A DNA stretch of 21,954 bases from Bacteroidaceae bacterium (GCA_900768625.1 CAAGDO010000306.1:1-21954); one strand, 5' to 3'; shown: positions 7,367 to 15,814, counted from the stretch's first letter. The notes: generated by a model not told the origin, from the sequence alone. Translations and numbers: made by a program.

Positions 7367-7408
7367 CCCATACAACTCAGTAAACAACTTTTTTAATCTA
7401 ACAACATC

Positions 7409-8200
7409 ATGAGAGTTATCATCGAACCCGACTATGAGAAACTGTCACAGTGGGCAGCCGACTATGTGATTAACAAAATCAACGCAGCCAACCCTACGGC
7501 TGAGAAGCCCTTCGTGCTCGGTCTCCCCACCGGTTCTTCACCCATCGGTATGTACAAGGCACTCGTTAAGGCCAATAAGGAAGGTCGCGTAAGCTTCAAG
7601 CACGTGCTGACTTTCAACATGGACGAGTATGTTGGTCTTCCCGAATCACACCCCGAAAGCTACCACTCATTCATGGCTACCAACCTCTTCGACCACATCG
7701 ACTGTCCGAAAGAGAACATCCACATTCTCAACGGTAACGCCGAGGATCTCGAGGCTGAATGCGCTCACTACGAGCAGATGATCGAAGAAGCAGGCGGTAT
7801 CGACCTCTTCATCGGCGGTATCGGCCCCGACGGACACATCGCCTTCAACGAACCGGGTAGTGCACTCACCAGCCGCACTCGTCAGAAGACCCTCACCACC
7901 GACACTCGCGTAGCCAACTCACGATTCTTCGGCGGCAAGCCCGAAAACGTTCCCGCAACTGCTCTTACTGTAGGTGTAGGTACCGTTATGTCTGCAAAGG
8001 AAGTGCTCATCCTCTGCAACGGCCACAACAAGGCTCGCGCTCTGCAGGCTGCCATCGAAGGCCCCGTTACTCAGATGTGGACTATTTCTGTGCTCCAGAT
8101 GCACCAGCACGGTATCATCGTCTGCGATGAAGCTGCTTGCGAAAGCATCACTCACGGTACTTACAAGTACTTCAAGGACATCGAGAAGAACAACATCTAA
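7409..8200 (+). CDS. nagB: Glucosamine-6-phosphate deaminase
   Basis: Converts glucosamine-6-phosphate to fructose-6-phosphate and ammonia, feeding amino sugars into glycolysis. At 263 aa it aligns with E. coli NagB without gaps through the active site: GLPTGSSP (38-45), FNMDEYVGLP with Asp72, and GPDGHIAFNEP with Asp141, His143 and Glu148. The residues that form the GlcNAc6P allosteric site in E. coli also appear conserved (Ser151, Arg158, Lys160, Tyr254), so activation by GlcNAc6P is likely. Codon choice resembles that of the ribosomal protein genes further downstream, suggesting high expression. The gene has its own promoter and a strong terminator, so it is probably monocistronic. Confidence 0.97.
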   Translation: MRVIIEPDYEKLSQWAADYVINKINAANPTAEKPFVLGLPTGSSPIGMYKALVKANKEGRVSFKHVLTFNMDEYVGLPESHPESYHSFMATNLFDHIDCPKENIHILNGNAEDLEAECAHYEQMIEEAGGIDLFIGGIGPDGHIAFNEPGSALTSRTRQKTLTTDTRVANSRFFGGKPENVPATALTVGVGTVMSAKEVLILCNGHNKARALQAAIEGPVTQMWTISVLQMHQHGIIVCDEAACESITHGTYKYFKDIEKNNI

Positions 8201-8267
8201 TTGTCTCTTCTGACATCAACTGATCTGTTTTATCCTCCTACCTAAAAAAGTCGGAGAGAACACAAAC

Positions 8268-8306
8268 AAAGTGGTGCGGTTGCCCAGGCTGAACCGCACC
8301 ACTTTT
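8268..8306 (+). terminator. Intrinsic terminator after nagB
   Basis: AAAGTGGTGCGGTT (8268-8281) pairs perfectly with AACCGCACCACTTT (8292-8305) around a 10-nt loop, giving a 14-bp stem with a short T-run on the right and an A-run on the left. It lies 67 nt after the nagB stop. It overlaps a possible GTG start (8271) of the next frame, which argues against that start. Confidence 0.85.
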
Positions 8307-8333
8307 ATACATCTCCACCCCACCACCCTCTCT

Positions 8334-9554
8334 ATGGATGCACAGTTTTCCACCCCAACCTATGTCATGGCAAAACCTGCTGGCGCACTCTGCAACCTTG
8401 CCTGCCGCTATTGCTACTACACGGAAAAACAAAAACTCTTCACTTCAGGCAACCGTCAGGTGATGAGCGATGAGTTGCTTGAATCTTTCATCAAGCAATA
8501 TATCGAATCGACGACTGGCCCATCCGTCCTATTCACATGGCATGGAGGCGAACCCATGATGCGCCCCATCACGTTCTACCGCAAGGCTCTTGCACTGCAA
8601 AGAAAATATGCGGGTGGAAGAGCTATAGACAACTGCATCCAAACGAATGGCACGCTCATCACACCAGAATGGGCCACTTTTCTGAAAGAGAACGGTTTCC
8701 TGGTTGGGGTATCCATTGACGGACCGAAAGAACTTCATGATGCTTACCGCAAAAGTCGACTAGGACGCCCTTCCTGGCTACAAGTGATGAAAGGTATCGA
8801 AATTCTCGACCGATACGACGTGGACTGGAACGCGATGGCCGTAGTGAATGACCTCACTTCCCGCCATCCACTGGATTTCTACCATTTCTTTAAGGAGATT
8901 GGCTGCCGATACATTCAGTTCACCCCTGTCGTGGAACGTATATACAAGCATCCAGACGGACGACATTTGGCTGCCCCTACTGACGGGGCCTATGCCGAAC
9001 TGGCTGATTTCAGCGTCACCCCTGAAGGATGGGGAGATTTCTGCTGCTCCATCTTCGATGAATGGGTACGACACGACGTGGGCGAATATTTCATCCAATT
9101 GTTTGACTCAACTCTTGCAGGATGGATGGGGATGCAACCTTCCGTCTGCTCTCTAGCTGAGACTTGTGGACACGCCACAGCTCTCGAACATAATGGAGAC
9201 CTCTTTGCCTGCGACCATTTCGTGTTCCCCGAATTCAAATTAGGCAACATCCTCGAAACGCCTTTGGCTTCCCTTACCTCACTCCCTGCCTTAAAGAAAT
9301 TCGGAAACGACAAACGCGACCTTCTCACCCGGCAATGCCGCGAGTGCGACTTTCTTTTCGCTTGTCATGGAGAATGCCCACGAAACCGTTTCACCCGCTC
9401 ATGCCACAATGAGGATGGCCACAACTATCTCTGTCAGGGCTACCACCAATTCTTCAAACATGTGGCGCCCCACATGGACTACATGAAGAAATGCCTGCAA
9501 CGCGGGGAAGCACCAGACAAGGTGATGGAAACTTTCCTCAGCAAAGACAAATAA
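8334..9554 (+). CDS. Anaerobic sulfatase-maturating enzyme (radical SAM/SPASM)
   Basis: A 406-aa radical SAM enzyme that converts a Cys or Ser in sulfatases to the catalytic formylglycine. The radical SAM motif is CNLACRYC (Cys20, Cys24, Cys27), followed by TWHGGEP and QTNGTLI, both typical of the family. The C-terminal SPASM part carries a cysteine series (CSLAETCGHATALEHNGDLFAC in pieces, then CRECDFLFACHGECPRNRF) that binds two auxiliary Fe-S clusters. I chose the ATG at 8334, because the upstream GTG lies in the nagB terminator hairpin and adds an unlikely leader. In Bacteroides the homologue (chuR/anSME) is needed for use of sulfated glycans. No promoter was recognised. dnaE follows after 48 nt. 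Confidence 0.9.
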   Translation: MDAQFSTPTYVMAKPAGALCNLACRYCYYTEKQKLFTSGNRQVMSDELLESFIKQYIESTTGPSVLFTWHGGEPMMRPITFYRKALALQRKYAGGRAIDNCIQTNGTLITPEWATFLKENGFLVGVSIDGPKELHDAYRKSRLGRPSWLQVMKGIEILDRYDVDWNAMAVVNDLTSRHPLDFYHFFKEIGCRYIQFTPVVERIYKHPDGRHLAAPTDGAYAELADFSVTPEGWGDFCCSIFDEWVRHDVGEYFIQLFDSTLAGWMGMQPSVCSLAETCGHATALEHNGDLFACDHFVFPEFKLGNILETPLASLTSLPALKKFGNDKRDLLTRQCRECDFLFACHGECPRNRFTRSCHNEDGHNYLCQGYHQFFKHVAPHMDYMKKCLQRGEAPDKVMETFLSKDK

Positions 9555-9602
9555 ACCCATCTGCAACATTCCCTTTCAACCCTCTTTCACACACTGAAGA
9601 AA

Positions 9603-12600
9603 ATGCAAGACTTCGTACATCTGCACGTTCACACCCAATACTCCATTCTCGACGGACAAGCCTCTGTGCCCAAACTCGTCGACAAAGCTATCCGCGATGG
9701 TATGCGCGGTATGGCTATCACCGATCATGGCAACATGATGGGCATCAAGGAGTTCTTCAACTATACAAATAAAGTGTGTGGAAAAGCCAAAGGCATCATC
9801 AAGGACGCAGAAGCTAAAATTGAGGCGCTCCGCAACGGCACGTACACCTCCAAACCAGGCAAGGACGGCAAGAATCCTGATGAAGGGAAAACCACAGAGC
9901 AACTCATTGTGGAAGCCGAACAGACGATTGCCAAACAACGCCCGATTGCCAATTTCAAGCCGATCTTTGGTTGTGAGATGTACGTATCACGACGACGGGA
10001 CAAAAGTCTTAAAGAGCAACGCATAGACCAAGGTGGTTGGCACCTTATTGTGCTGGCTAAAAACGAGCATGGCTACCACAATCTGATCAAACTCGTCTCG
10101 AGAGCATGGGTCGACGGATTCTACATGAGACCGCGTACGGACCACAAGGATCTCGAACTCTTCCATGAGGACCTTATCGTATGTTCAGCATGTATTGGTG
10201 GCGAAGTGCCGCAACACATCCTTGACGGACAGATAGAAGAGGCTGAGAAATCCGTGGAATGGTTCAAGAACATCTTCGGAGATGACTACTATCTCGAGCT
10301 TCAACGCCACGAGGTGAAAGATCCCACTATCCGGGCGAACCGCGACACGTATCCGCTGCAGGTGAAAGTGAACAAGGAATTGATGCGCATTTCGAAGAAA
10401 CTCGGTGTGAAATGCATTTGTTCCAACGACTCCCACTTCGTGGACGAAGAGAATGCGGAAGCGCACGACCGACTCATCTGTCTGGCCACAAGCAGAGACC
10501 TTGATGACCCCAAGCGAATCCTTTACTCCAAGCAGGAATGGTTCAAGACACGCGCCGAAATGAACGAGGTGTTTGCCGACGTGCCCGAAGCACTGGCCAA
10601 CACCTGCGAAATCTGCGACAAAGTGGAAACCTACTCCATCGACCATGCCCCCATCATGCCGAACTTTGCCATCCCCGAGGATTTCGGAACAGAGGAAGAT
10701 TACCGCAAACGATTCTCAGAACAAGACCTTTTTGAAGAGTTCACTCGTGACGAGAACGGCAACGTGGTGATGAGTGATGAGGACGGCATGAAGAAGATCA
10801 AGAAGCTGGGCGGATTCGACAAACTTTACCGCATCAAACTTGAAGCCGACTATCTGTCCAAACTGGCTTATGAGGGAGCACGCGAACGCTATGGCGACCC
10901 ATTGGATGAAGAGACGTCCGAGCGTATCAAGTTTGAACTTCACATCATGAAGACGATGGGTTTCCCTGGCTACTTTCTTATCGTTCAGGACTATATTAGA
11001 GCGGCACGCAAGGAATTGGACGTCAGCGTAGGCCCCGGACGTGGATCGGCTGCAGGAAGTGCCGTAGCCTACTGCCTGGGAATCACACAGGTTGACCCTA
11101 TCAAATACGACCTACTGTTTGAGCGTTTCCTCAACCCTGACCGTATCTCATTGCCAGATATCGATGTGGACTTTGATGATGACGGACGCGGCAAGGTTCT
11201 CAATTGGGTCACACAGAAATATGGAGCAGACAATGTGGCCCATATCATCACCTATGGCACAATGGCCACCAAACTGGCAATCAAGGACGTAGGACGCGTG
11301 CAGAAACTGCCGCTCGATATCAGCAACCGCCTCTGCAAACTTATTCCCGACAAACTACCCGAAGGCCCCGATGGCAAAGTTCCCAAAATGAACCTTCCCA
11401 ATGCCATCGCCGCCATTCCTGAATTGCGAGAAGCCGAGTCTTCACCCGACCCTCTACTTCGCGACACCATCCGATATGCAAAGATGCTGGAAGGCAACGT
11501 GAGAAATACCGGCGTGCATGCTTGCGGATTCATCATCTGCCGTGACAATATTTCCGACTGGGTGCCTGTATCGACCGCCAAGGATAAGGAAACAGGAGAA
11601 GAGCTCCATTGCACACAGTACGAAGGACGCGTCATCGAGGAAACAGGACTCATCAAGATGGACTTCCTCGGACTGAAGACACTGTCCATTATCAAAGAAA
11701 CCCTTGAGAACATCAAGGATTCTCTCGGCATAGACCTTGACATCGACAAAATCAGCATCGAAGACCCTGCCACATATCAGCTTTACTGCGACGGACGAAC
11801 CATCGGTACCTTCCAGTTTGAATCGCCGGGTATGCAGAAGTATCTACGCGAGCTCCAACCTTCCAACTTCGAGGATCTCATCGCCATGAATGCCCTCTAC
11901 CGCCCGGGACCTATGCAATACATCCCATCGTTCATCGCCCGTAAGCACGGTGACGAACCTATCACGTACGACCTCCCTTGTATGGAGAAGTACCTGAAGG
12001 ATACGTATGGCATCACGGTCTACCAGGAACAGGTGATGCTTCTCTCACGCGAAATCGCCAACTTCACCCGAGGCGAGAGTGATGCCTTACGTAAGGCCAT
12101 GGGTAAAAAGCTCATCGAGAAGCTGAACCACATGTACCCCAAATTCATCAACGGCGGAAAGGCCAATGGGCACGACCCCAAGACATTGGAAAAAATCTGG
12201 GAAGACTGGCGAGCATTTGCTTCGTACGCGTTCAACAAGAGTCATGCCACTTGCTATTCCTGGGTAGCTTACCAGACAGCTTACCTCAAAGCCAACTACC
12301 CATCGCAATATATGGCAGGCGTGATGAGCCGAAGTCTGGCAGATATAACCACCGTATCAAAACTGATGGACGAATGCAAGTCTATGGGTATCTGTACGCT
12401 AGGACCAGACGTGAATGAAAGTAATCTGAAATTCAGCGTCAACCACAAAGGAGATGTCCGCTTCGGCATGGGCGCCATCAAAGGTGTGGGTGAAGGTGCT
12501 GTGCTTGAAATTGTCAAAGAAAGAAAAGCCCATGGTGACTTCAAATCGGTTTACGACTTCGTGGAGAGAATCAACCTCACGACCTGCAACAAGAAGAACA

Positions 12601-13472
12601 TAGAAGCACTGGCCCTGTCAGGAGCATTTGACAGTTTCGGAACCATCACACGCGAGCAATTCCTCACTCCCTACAATGACAGAAAGGATACATTCCTTGA
12701 TGAACTTGTGCGCTATGGCCAACGCTACCAACTCGACAAACAAACCAATACCATGTCGCTCTTCGGCCCCGAAGAAATGGTGGAAATACCCAAACCACAA
12801 CCTCCTAAGGAATATGCGCCATGGAGCGACCTCGAGAAACTCAATCGCGAAAGAGAACTCATTGGTATCTACATTTCCGGACACCCGCTCGACGAGTACA
12901 GTATCATTCTGGAAGACGTTTGCACCAACGCACTGGCCGACTTAGAAGATCTCACCCCTTTAGCCAACCGAGACATTTCCTTCGGAGGCATTGTGACAGC
13001 CGTAAAGGAAGGACAAACGCGCAACGGAAAACCCTACGGAATCGTCAAGATGGAAGACTTTAGCGGAGGTGGCGAAATTCCTCTCTTCGGCGATGAATGG
13101 GCACGACTGAGAGGATATTTCCAAACGGGCAATTCCTTGTTCATCAATGCAAGAGTGGAACCGAGAAGATGGCGCGAAGACCAATTTGACCTGAACATAG
13201 GTAACGTGGAATTCCTTACTGACGTGAAGAGCGACAAGATAAAGACCTTCACTGTGACCATCAGACTCGATGAACTCACCGACTCTACTGCCGCCGAGCT
13301 TGCATCCATGATGATAAAGGACGAAGGCACCACGGAACTCTTCTTCAACGTGGTCGACACGGATAAACAAATGAATATAGCCTTGAAAACAAACAAGGTT
13401 CATATCAACGTGTGCAAAGAGATCATCAACTACATCAAAAGCAACGAAGCTCTCGACTACAAGATCAACTGA
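9603..13472 (+). CDS. dnaE: DNA polymerase III subunit alpha
   Basis: The replicative polymerase catalytic subunit, 1289 aa. An N-terminal PHP domain (HLHVHTQYS, His8/His10; TDHGN, Asp41/His42; GCEMYV, Glu125) is followed by the family-C polymerase core with catalytic LPDIDVDF (Asp519, Asp521) and MDFLGLKTL (Asp687). A helix-hairpin-helix region follows, then an OB-fold (about 1120-1195, GGIVTAVKEGQTRNGKPYGIVKMED in pieces). Compared with E. coli the PHP domain carries an extra lysine-rich insertion (about 58-114) and looks metal-competent, because the HxH and TDH residues lost in E. coli are present. The length is above the 1160 aa of E. coli, mainly through this insertion and the C-terminal tail. 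The start ATG agrees with the family N-terminus. Confidence 0.97.
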   Translation: MQDFVHLHVHTQYSILDGQASVPKLVDKAIRDGMRGMAITDHGNMMGIKEFFNYTNKVCGKAKGIIKDAEAKIEALRNGTYTSKPGKDGKNPDEGKTTEQLIVEAEQTIAKQRPIANFKPIFGCEMYVSRRRDKSLKEQRIDQGGWHLIVLAKNEHGYHNLIKLVSRAWVDGFYMRPRTDHKDLELFHEDLIVCSACIGGEVPQHILDGQIEEAEKSVEWFKNIFGDDYYLELQRHEVKDPTIRANRDTYPLQVKVNKELMRISKKLGVKCICSNDSHFVDEENAEAHDRLICLATSRDLDDPKRILYSKQEWFKTRAEMNEVFADVPEALANTCEICDKVETYSIDHAPIMPNFAIPEDFGTEEDYRKRFSEQDLFEEFTRDENGNVVMSDEDGMKKIKKLGGFDKLYRIKLEADYLSKLAYEGARERYGDPLDEETSERIKFELHIMKTMGFPGYFLIVQDYIRAARKELDVSVGPGRGSAAGSAVAYCLGITQVDPIKYDLLFERFLNPDRISLPDIDVDFDDDGRGKVLNWVTQKYGADNVAHIITYGTMATKLAIKDVGRVQKLPLDISNRLCKLIPDKLPEGPDGKVPKMNLPNAIAAIPELREAESSPDPLLRDTIRYAKMLEGNVRNTGVHACGFIICRDNISDWVPVSTAKDKETGEELHCTQYEGRVIEETGLIKMDFLGLKTLSIIKETLENIKDSLGIDLDIDKISIEDPATYQLYCDGRTIGTFQFESPGMQKYLRELQPSNFEDLIAMNALYRPGPMQYIPSFIARKHGDEPITYDLPCMEKYLKDTYGITVYQEQVMLLSREIANFTRGESDALRKAMGKKLIEKLNHMYPKFINGGKANGHDPKTLEKIWEDWRAFASYAFNKSHATCYSWVAYQTAYLKANYPSQYMAGVMSRSLADITTVSKLMDECKSMGICTLGPDVNESNLKFSVNHKGDVRFGMGAIKGVGEGAVLEIVKERKAHGDFKSVYDFVERINLTTCNKKNIEALALSGAFDSFGTITREQFLTPYNDRKDTFLDELVRYGQRYQLDKQTNTMSLFGPEEMVEIPKPQPPKEYAPWSDLEKLNRERELIGIYISGHPLDEYSIILEDVCTNALADLEDLTPLANRDISFGGIVTAVKEGQTRNGKPYGIVKMEDFSGGGEIPLFGDEWARLRGYFQTGNSLFINARVEPRRWREDQFDLNIGNVEFLTDVKSDKIKTFTVTIRLDELTDSTAAELASMMIKDEGTTELFFNVVDTDKQMNIALKTNKVHINVCKEIINYIKSNEALDYKIN

Positions 13473-13477
13473 CGCAA

Positions 13478-13527
13478 CCCCATCCATCCTCTCACGGAGG
13501 TTGGAAGGGACAGGTTGGGGGATTTTT
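13478..13527 (+). terminator. Probable terminator after dnaE
   Basis: An inner stem CCATCCTC/GAGGTTGG (13484-13491 with 13497-13504, one T-T mismatch) sits inside an outer CCCCA/TGGGG pairing (13478-13482 with 13516-13520), followed by ATTTTT. It lies directly after the dnaE stop. The stem is imperfect, so efficiency is uncertain. Confidence 0.45.
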
Positions 13528-13592
13528 CGAGGAAAAAGTTGTAGTAAATCTCCTTAAATGTGCAAAAATCCACCATCTGCCGCACATTTCAT

Positions 13593-13623
13593 TTTGCATT
13601 GCGCTCAAATTGCATTACCTTTG
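13593..13623 (+). promoter_or_regulatory. Bacteroidota-type promoter for trxA
   Basis: TTTG (13593-13596), a 19-nt spacer and TACCTTTG (13616-13623) match the consensus. Transcription should start near 13630, giving a leader of roughly 90 nt before the trxA ATG. Confidence 0.75.
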
Positions 13624-13717
13624 CAAATCAGATAATGCTCCATGCTTGCAACGAACAGCCGCAGTTGTTCCAAAACAAGAACGGAGATAACAAACACACT
13701 CAACGATTCATCACAAA

Positions 13718-14032
13718 ATGGAAAAGATTATCACCGACGCCAACTACGCTGAAATCGAATCAGCAGGCCTCCCCTATGTACTTGACTTCTCTGCCACTTG
13801 GTGTGGCCCCTGCAAGAAAATCGGCCCCATCCTCAAGGATCTTGCCGCTGAATATGACGGAAAAGTGAACGTAGGCTTCTGCGACGTTGACGAATGCGAA
13901 GAACTCACTGGCAAGTTCGGCATCCGCAATGTTCCCACTGTTCTCTTCTTCAAAAACGGAGAGATTGTCAACAAGCAGGTTGGCGCAGTCAGCAAGGACA
14001 AGTACGTGGAACTCTTCGACGCTCTCATCTGA
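13718..14032 (+). CDS. trxA: Thioredoxin
   Basis: A 104-aa cytoplasmic thioredoxin that reduces protein disulfides with electrons from thioredoxin reductase. The active site is WCGPC (Cys29, Cys32) in SATWCGPCKK, with the cis-proline in NVPTVLFFKNGE, both standard. It has no signal peptide. It has its own promoter and is followed after 67 nt by a small acidic protein, the pair ending at a strong terminator. It could also be annotated simply as a thioredoxin-family protein, since Bacteroidota often carry several. Confidence 0.93.
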   Translation: MEKIITDANYAEIESAGLPYVLDFSATWCGPCKKIGPILKDLAAEYDGKVNVGFCDVDECEELTGKFGIRNVPTVLFFKNGEIVNKQVGAVSKDKYVELFDALI

Positions 14033-14099
14033 TTATCCTTGTCGACCGACAACCTTTAGGCAACAAAGCTATTCTATCACGCTCTAACAAAGATTCCTT

Positions 14100-14435
14100 A
14101 TGTCAGCTCTCGACGACGAACTCTTGATGGATGCACAGGAAGATGCACGCGCTATCGAATACATCCGCCAGCATCTGCCTCAGGAAATGCAGGAAAGTCT
14201 CACAGATGACCTTCTCTATTATTTCCTTGACCTCACCTATGACTACTATGCCACCAGCGGTATCCTTGAAGCCACTCCCGACAAGGACGGCTACATCGAA
14301 ATCGACGGAGAGGCCATTGCACGTCACCTTGCCGAACAGGCACGAAAGGAAGGTATGGGAGATTTCTCCGTTGAGGATCTCCTCCTCTTCGTACAGGCAC
14401 AAATGGACTTTGAGGAAGAAAACGAAGAGGCTTAA
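14100..14435 (+). CDS. Small acidic protein, function unknown
   Basis: A 111-aa, strongly acidic, apparently soluble protein without signal peptide, cysteines or membrane segments. It starts MSALDDELLMDAQEDA, has an aromatic patch DDLLYYFLDLTYDYYATSG in the middle and ends in a Glu-rich tail. I recall similar proteins in Bacteroidales but know no function. Its place between trxA and a terminator suggests co-transcription with thioredoxin. The reading frame has good codon use, and its stop lies about 75 nt before the terminator stem, so it is very likely a real gene. Confidence 0.75.
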   Translation: MSALDDELLMDAQEDARAIEYIRQHLPQEMQESLTDDLLYYFLDLTYDYYATSGILEATPDKDGYIEIDGEAIARHLAEQARKEGMGDFSVEDLLLFVQAQMDFEEENEEA

Positions 14436-14510
14436 ATGCCCCCTCAACAACTGATTGCCCAAATCTCTTGGAAGACATCCAAAACAGTGAAAACACACTG
14501 AAAGCCATAG

Positions 14511-14547
14511 GCCGGATACCCCAAAATGAAGGTATCCGGCTTTTTTT
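14511..14547 (+). terminator. Intrinsic terminator after trxA operon
   Basis: GCCGGATACC (14511-14520) pairs perfectly with GGTATCCGGC (14531-14540) around a 10-nt loop and is followed by seven T residues. It separates the trxA unit from the rplM promoter. Confidence 0.93.
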
Positions 14548-14578
14548 GCTCAAAACAAGACAAAAAAGCACTTAACAG

Positions 14579-14609
14579 TTTGCCAACTAAAGAGAAATTT
14601 GTACTTTTG
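14579..14609 (+). promoter_or_regulatory. Bacteroidota-type promoter for the rplM operon
   Basis: TTTG (14579-14582), a 19-nt spacer and TACTTTTG (14602-14609) match the consensus. Transcription should begin near 14616, giving a leader of about 140 nt before rplM. Confidence 0.8.
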
Positions 14610-14615
14610 CACGCC

Positions 14616-14754
14616 GATTATTATCTGGCAGCCATAAAACTGCCATCCCTACGCCATAATAGTCGCGCCTGATTCATTGGCCAAGACGCGATGGTTAGGT
14701 AACGGTGTAGGGGAAAGATAAACATTAGTAGTTACACAATTAAAACAAACAAAA
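14616..14754 (+). promoter_or_regulatory. Structured 5' leader of rplM, candidate ribosomal protein leader
   Basis: The leader contains a hairpin TGGCAG/CTGCCA (14626-14631 with 14640-14645, 8-nt loop), then a 9-bp closing stem CCCTACGCC/GGTGTAGGG (14647-14655 with 14704-14712, one G-T pair) enclosing a second stem TCGCG/CGCGA (14663-14667 with 14687-14691). The order of hairpin and closed multi-element stem just after a strong promoter suits autoregulation by L13 or S9. I cannot say from memory whether it matches an existing Rfam leader family. Confidence 0.55.
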
Positions 14755-15216
14755 GTGGACACTTTAAGTTACAAGACCATTTCTGCTAACAAAGAGACAG
14801 CCCAGAAGGAATGGGTCGTAGTTGATGCTACTGACCAGATCCTCGGTCGCCTTTGCTCAAAAGTTGCCAAACTGCTGCGCGGTAAGTACAAACCCAACTT
14901 CACTCCCCACGTAGACTGCGGCGACAATGTCATCATCATCAACGCTGACAAGATCCGCCTCACTGGTAAGAAGTGGACTGATCGCGTTTACCTCACCTAC
15001 ACCGGCTATCCTGGTGGCCAGCGCGAGCACACTCCCGCTTCCATCATGGCAAAGCCCAACGGCGCTGACAGACTTTTCCGCCGCGTAGTGAAGGGTATGC
15101 TTCCCAAGAACCGCTTGGGTGCTCAACTCCTCAACAACCTCTACGTTTACGAGGGAAGCGAGCACAAGCACGAAGCACAGGCTCCCAAGGCAATCGATAT
15201 TAACCTTCTTAAATAA
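14755..15216 (+). CDS. rplM: 50S ribosomal protein L13
   Basis: A 153-aa ribosomal protein L13 (uL13), an early 23S rRNA-binding protein of the large subunit. Family features are EWVVVDATDQILGRL, the basic LLRGKYKPNFTPHVDCGD, YTGYPGGQ, and VKGMLPKNRLG. The start is GTG at 14755. It gives MDTLSYKTISANKE, the usual Bacteroidales N-terminus, so the unusual start codon looks right. It is the first gene of rplM-rpsI-rpsB-tsf and is preceded by a structured leader. rpsI follows after 11 nt. Confidence 0.96.
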   Translation: MDTLSYKTISANKETAQKEWVVVDATDQILGRLCSKVAKLLRGKYKPNFTPHVDCGDNVIIINADKIRLTGKKWTDRVYLTYTGYPGGQREHTPASIMAKPNGADRLFRRVVKGMLPKNRLGAQLLNNLYVYEGSEHKHEAQAPKAIDINLLK

Positions 15217-15227
15217 GCTTAGCAGTA

Positions 15228-15614
15228 ATGGAAATGATTAATGCATTAGGCCGTCGTAAGAGCGCCATCGCCCGTATCTACCTCACCGAAGGTACTGGCA
15301 AAATTACCATTAACAAGAGAGACCTCACTGAGTATTTCCCCTCTCCCATCCTGCAGTACGTTGTTAAGCAGCCCCTCGCACTCCTCGACGTGGCTGAAAA
15401 GTACGACATCAAGGTTAACCTTTGCGGTGGTGGTTTCACTGGTCAGAGCCAGGCTCTTCGCCTCGCTATCGCCCGTGCACTCGTGAAAATCAACGCAGAC
15501 GACAAAAAGGCACTCCGTGCTGAAGGCTTCATGACTCGCGATCCGCGTGCCGTTGAACGTAAGAAGCCGGGCCAGCCCAAGGCTCGTCGTCGCTTCCAGT
15601 TCAGCAAACGTTAA
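15228..15614 (+). CDS. rpsI: 30S ribosomal protein S9
   Basis: A 128-aa ribosomal protein S9 (uS9) of the small-subunit head. It has the N-terminal GRRKSAIARIYL motif, GGGFTGQSQALRLAIARAL, and the basic C-terminal tail GQPKARRRFQFSKR, whose final Lys-Arg reaches towards the P-site tRNA in ribosome structures. Length and order after rplM are canonical. A second in-frame ATG two codons downstream is possible but the first fits the family. The following spacer to rpsB is long (200 nt) and folded. Confidence 0.97.
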   Translation: MEMINALGRRKSAIARIYLTEGTGKITINKRDLTEYFPSPILQYVVKQPLALLDVAEKYDIKVNLCGGGFTGQSQALRLAIARALVKINADDKKALRAEGFMTRDPRAVERKKPGQPKARRRFQFSKR

Positions 15615-15814
15615 TATTCGGCCGTTGCTGCTGGATTTACGTTTAGTATCTAAACCAAAGGGACTCAGCGAATATAGACCCTCCGATTGGAGCATTTCTG
15701 CTTGACTACCCTTCGGCTGGTTGAAGCTTCAGCGCCCATTCACTGGAAGGCGCAACAAATGAAGCCACAACAACTAACAAAGAAAGTAAACGAACAAAAC
15801 AAACATTCCAAGAA
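15615..15814 (+). promoter_or_regulatory. Folded spacer between rpsI and rpsB
   Basis: ATATTCG (15614-15620, starting in the rpsI stop codon) can pair with CGAATAT (15669-15675), enclosing a hairpin GTTTAG/CTAAAC (15641-15646 with 15650-15655). Further on are CTCC/GGAG (15681-15684 with 15689-15692), the palindrome TGAAGCTTCA, and GCGCC/GGCGC (15732-15736 with 15749-15753). The last 60 nt are A-rich, as usual before Bacteroidota start codons. No promoter with good spacing and no terminator was found. It may be an S2-responsive leader or a processing site. Confidence 0.35.

Larger units (their letters stand above)
7006..7408. other. Divergent intergenic region between BFN and nagB
   Basis: About 400 nt without a credible gene. 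It holds the two divergent promoters, a repeated element end (7232-7262) and a hairpin (7291-7316) just ahead of the nagB promoter, each listed separately. Between about 7070 and 7230 I see no further structure. Confidence 0.6.

Noticed and set aside
8271..8333. GTG start extending anSME by 21 residues
   Set aside because: The codon lies in the nagB terminator stem and the added residues do not resemble the family; the ATG at 8334 fits better.
15638..15645. TACGTTTA as a -7 box for rpsB
   Set aside because: No TTTG element lies about 20 nt upstream and the last base deviates; the spacing does not fit a promoter.
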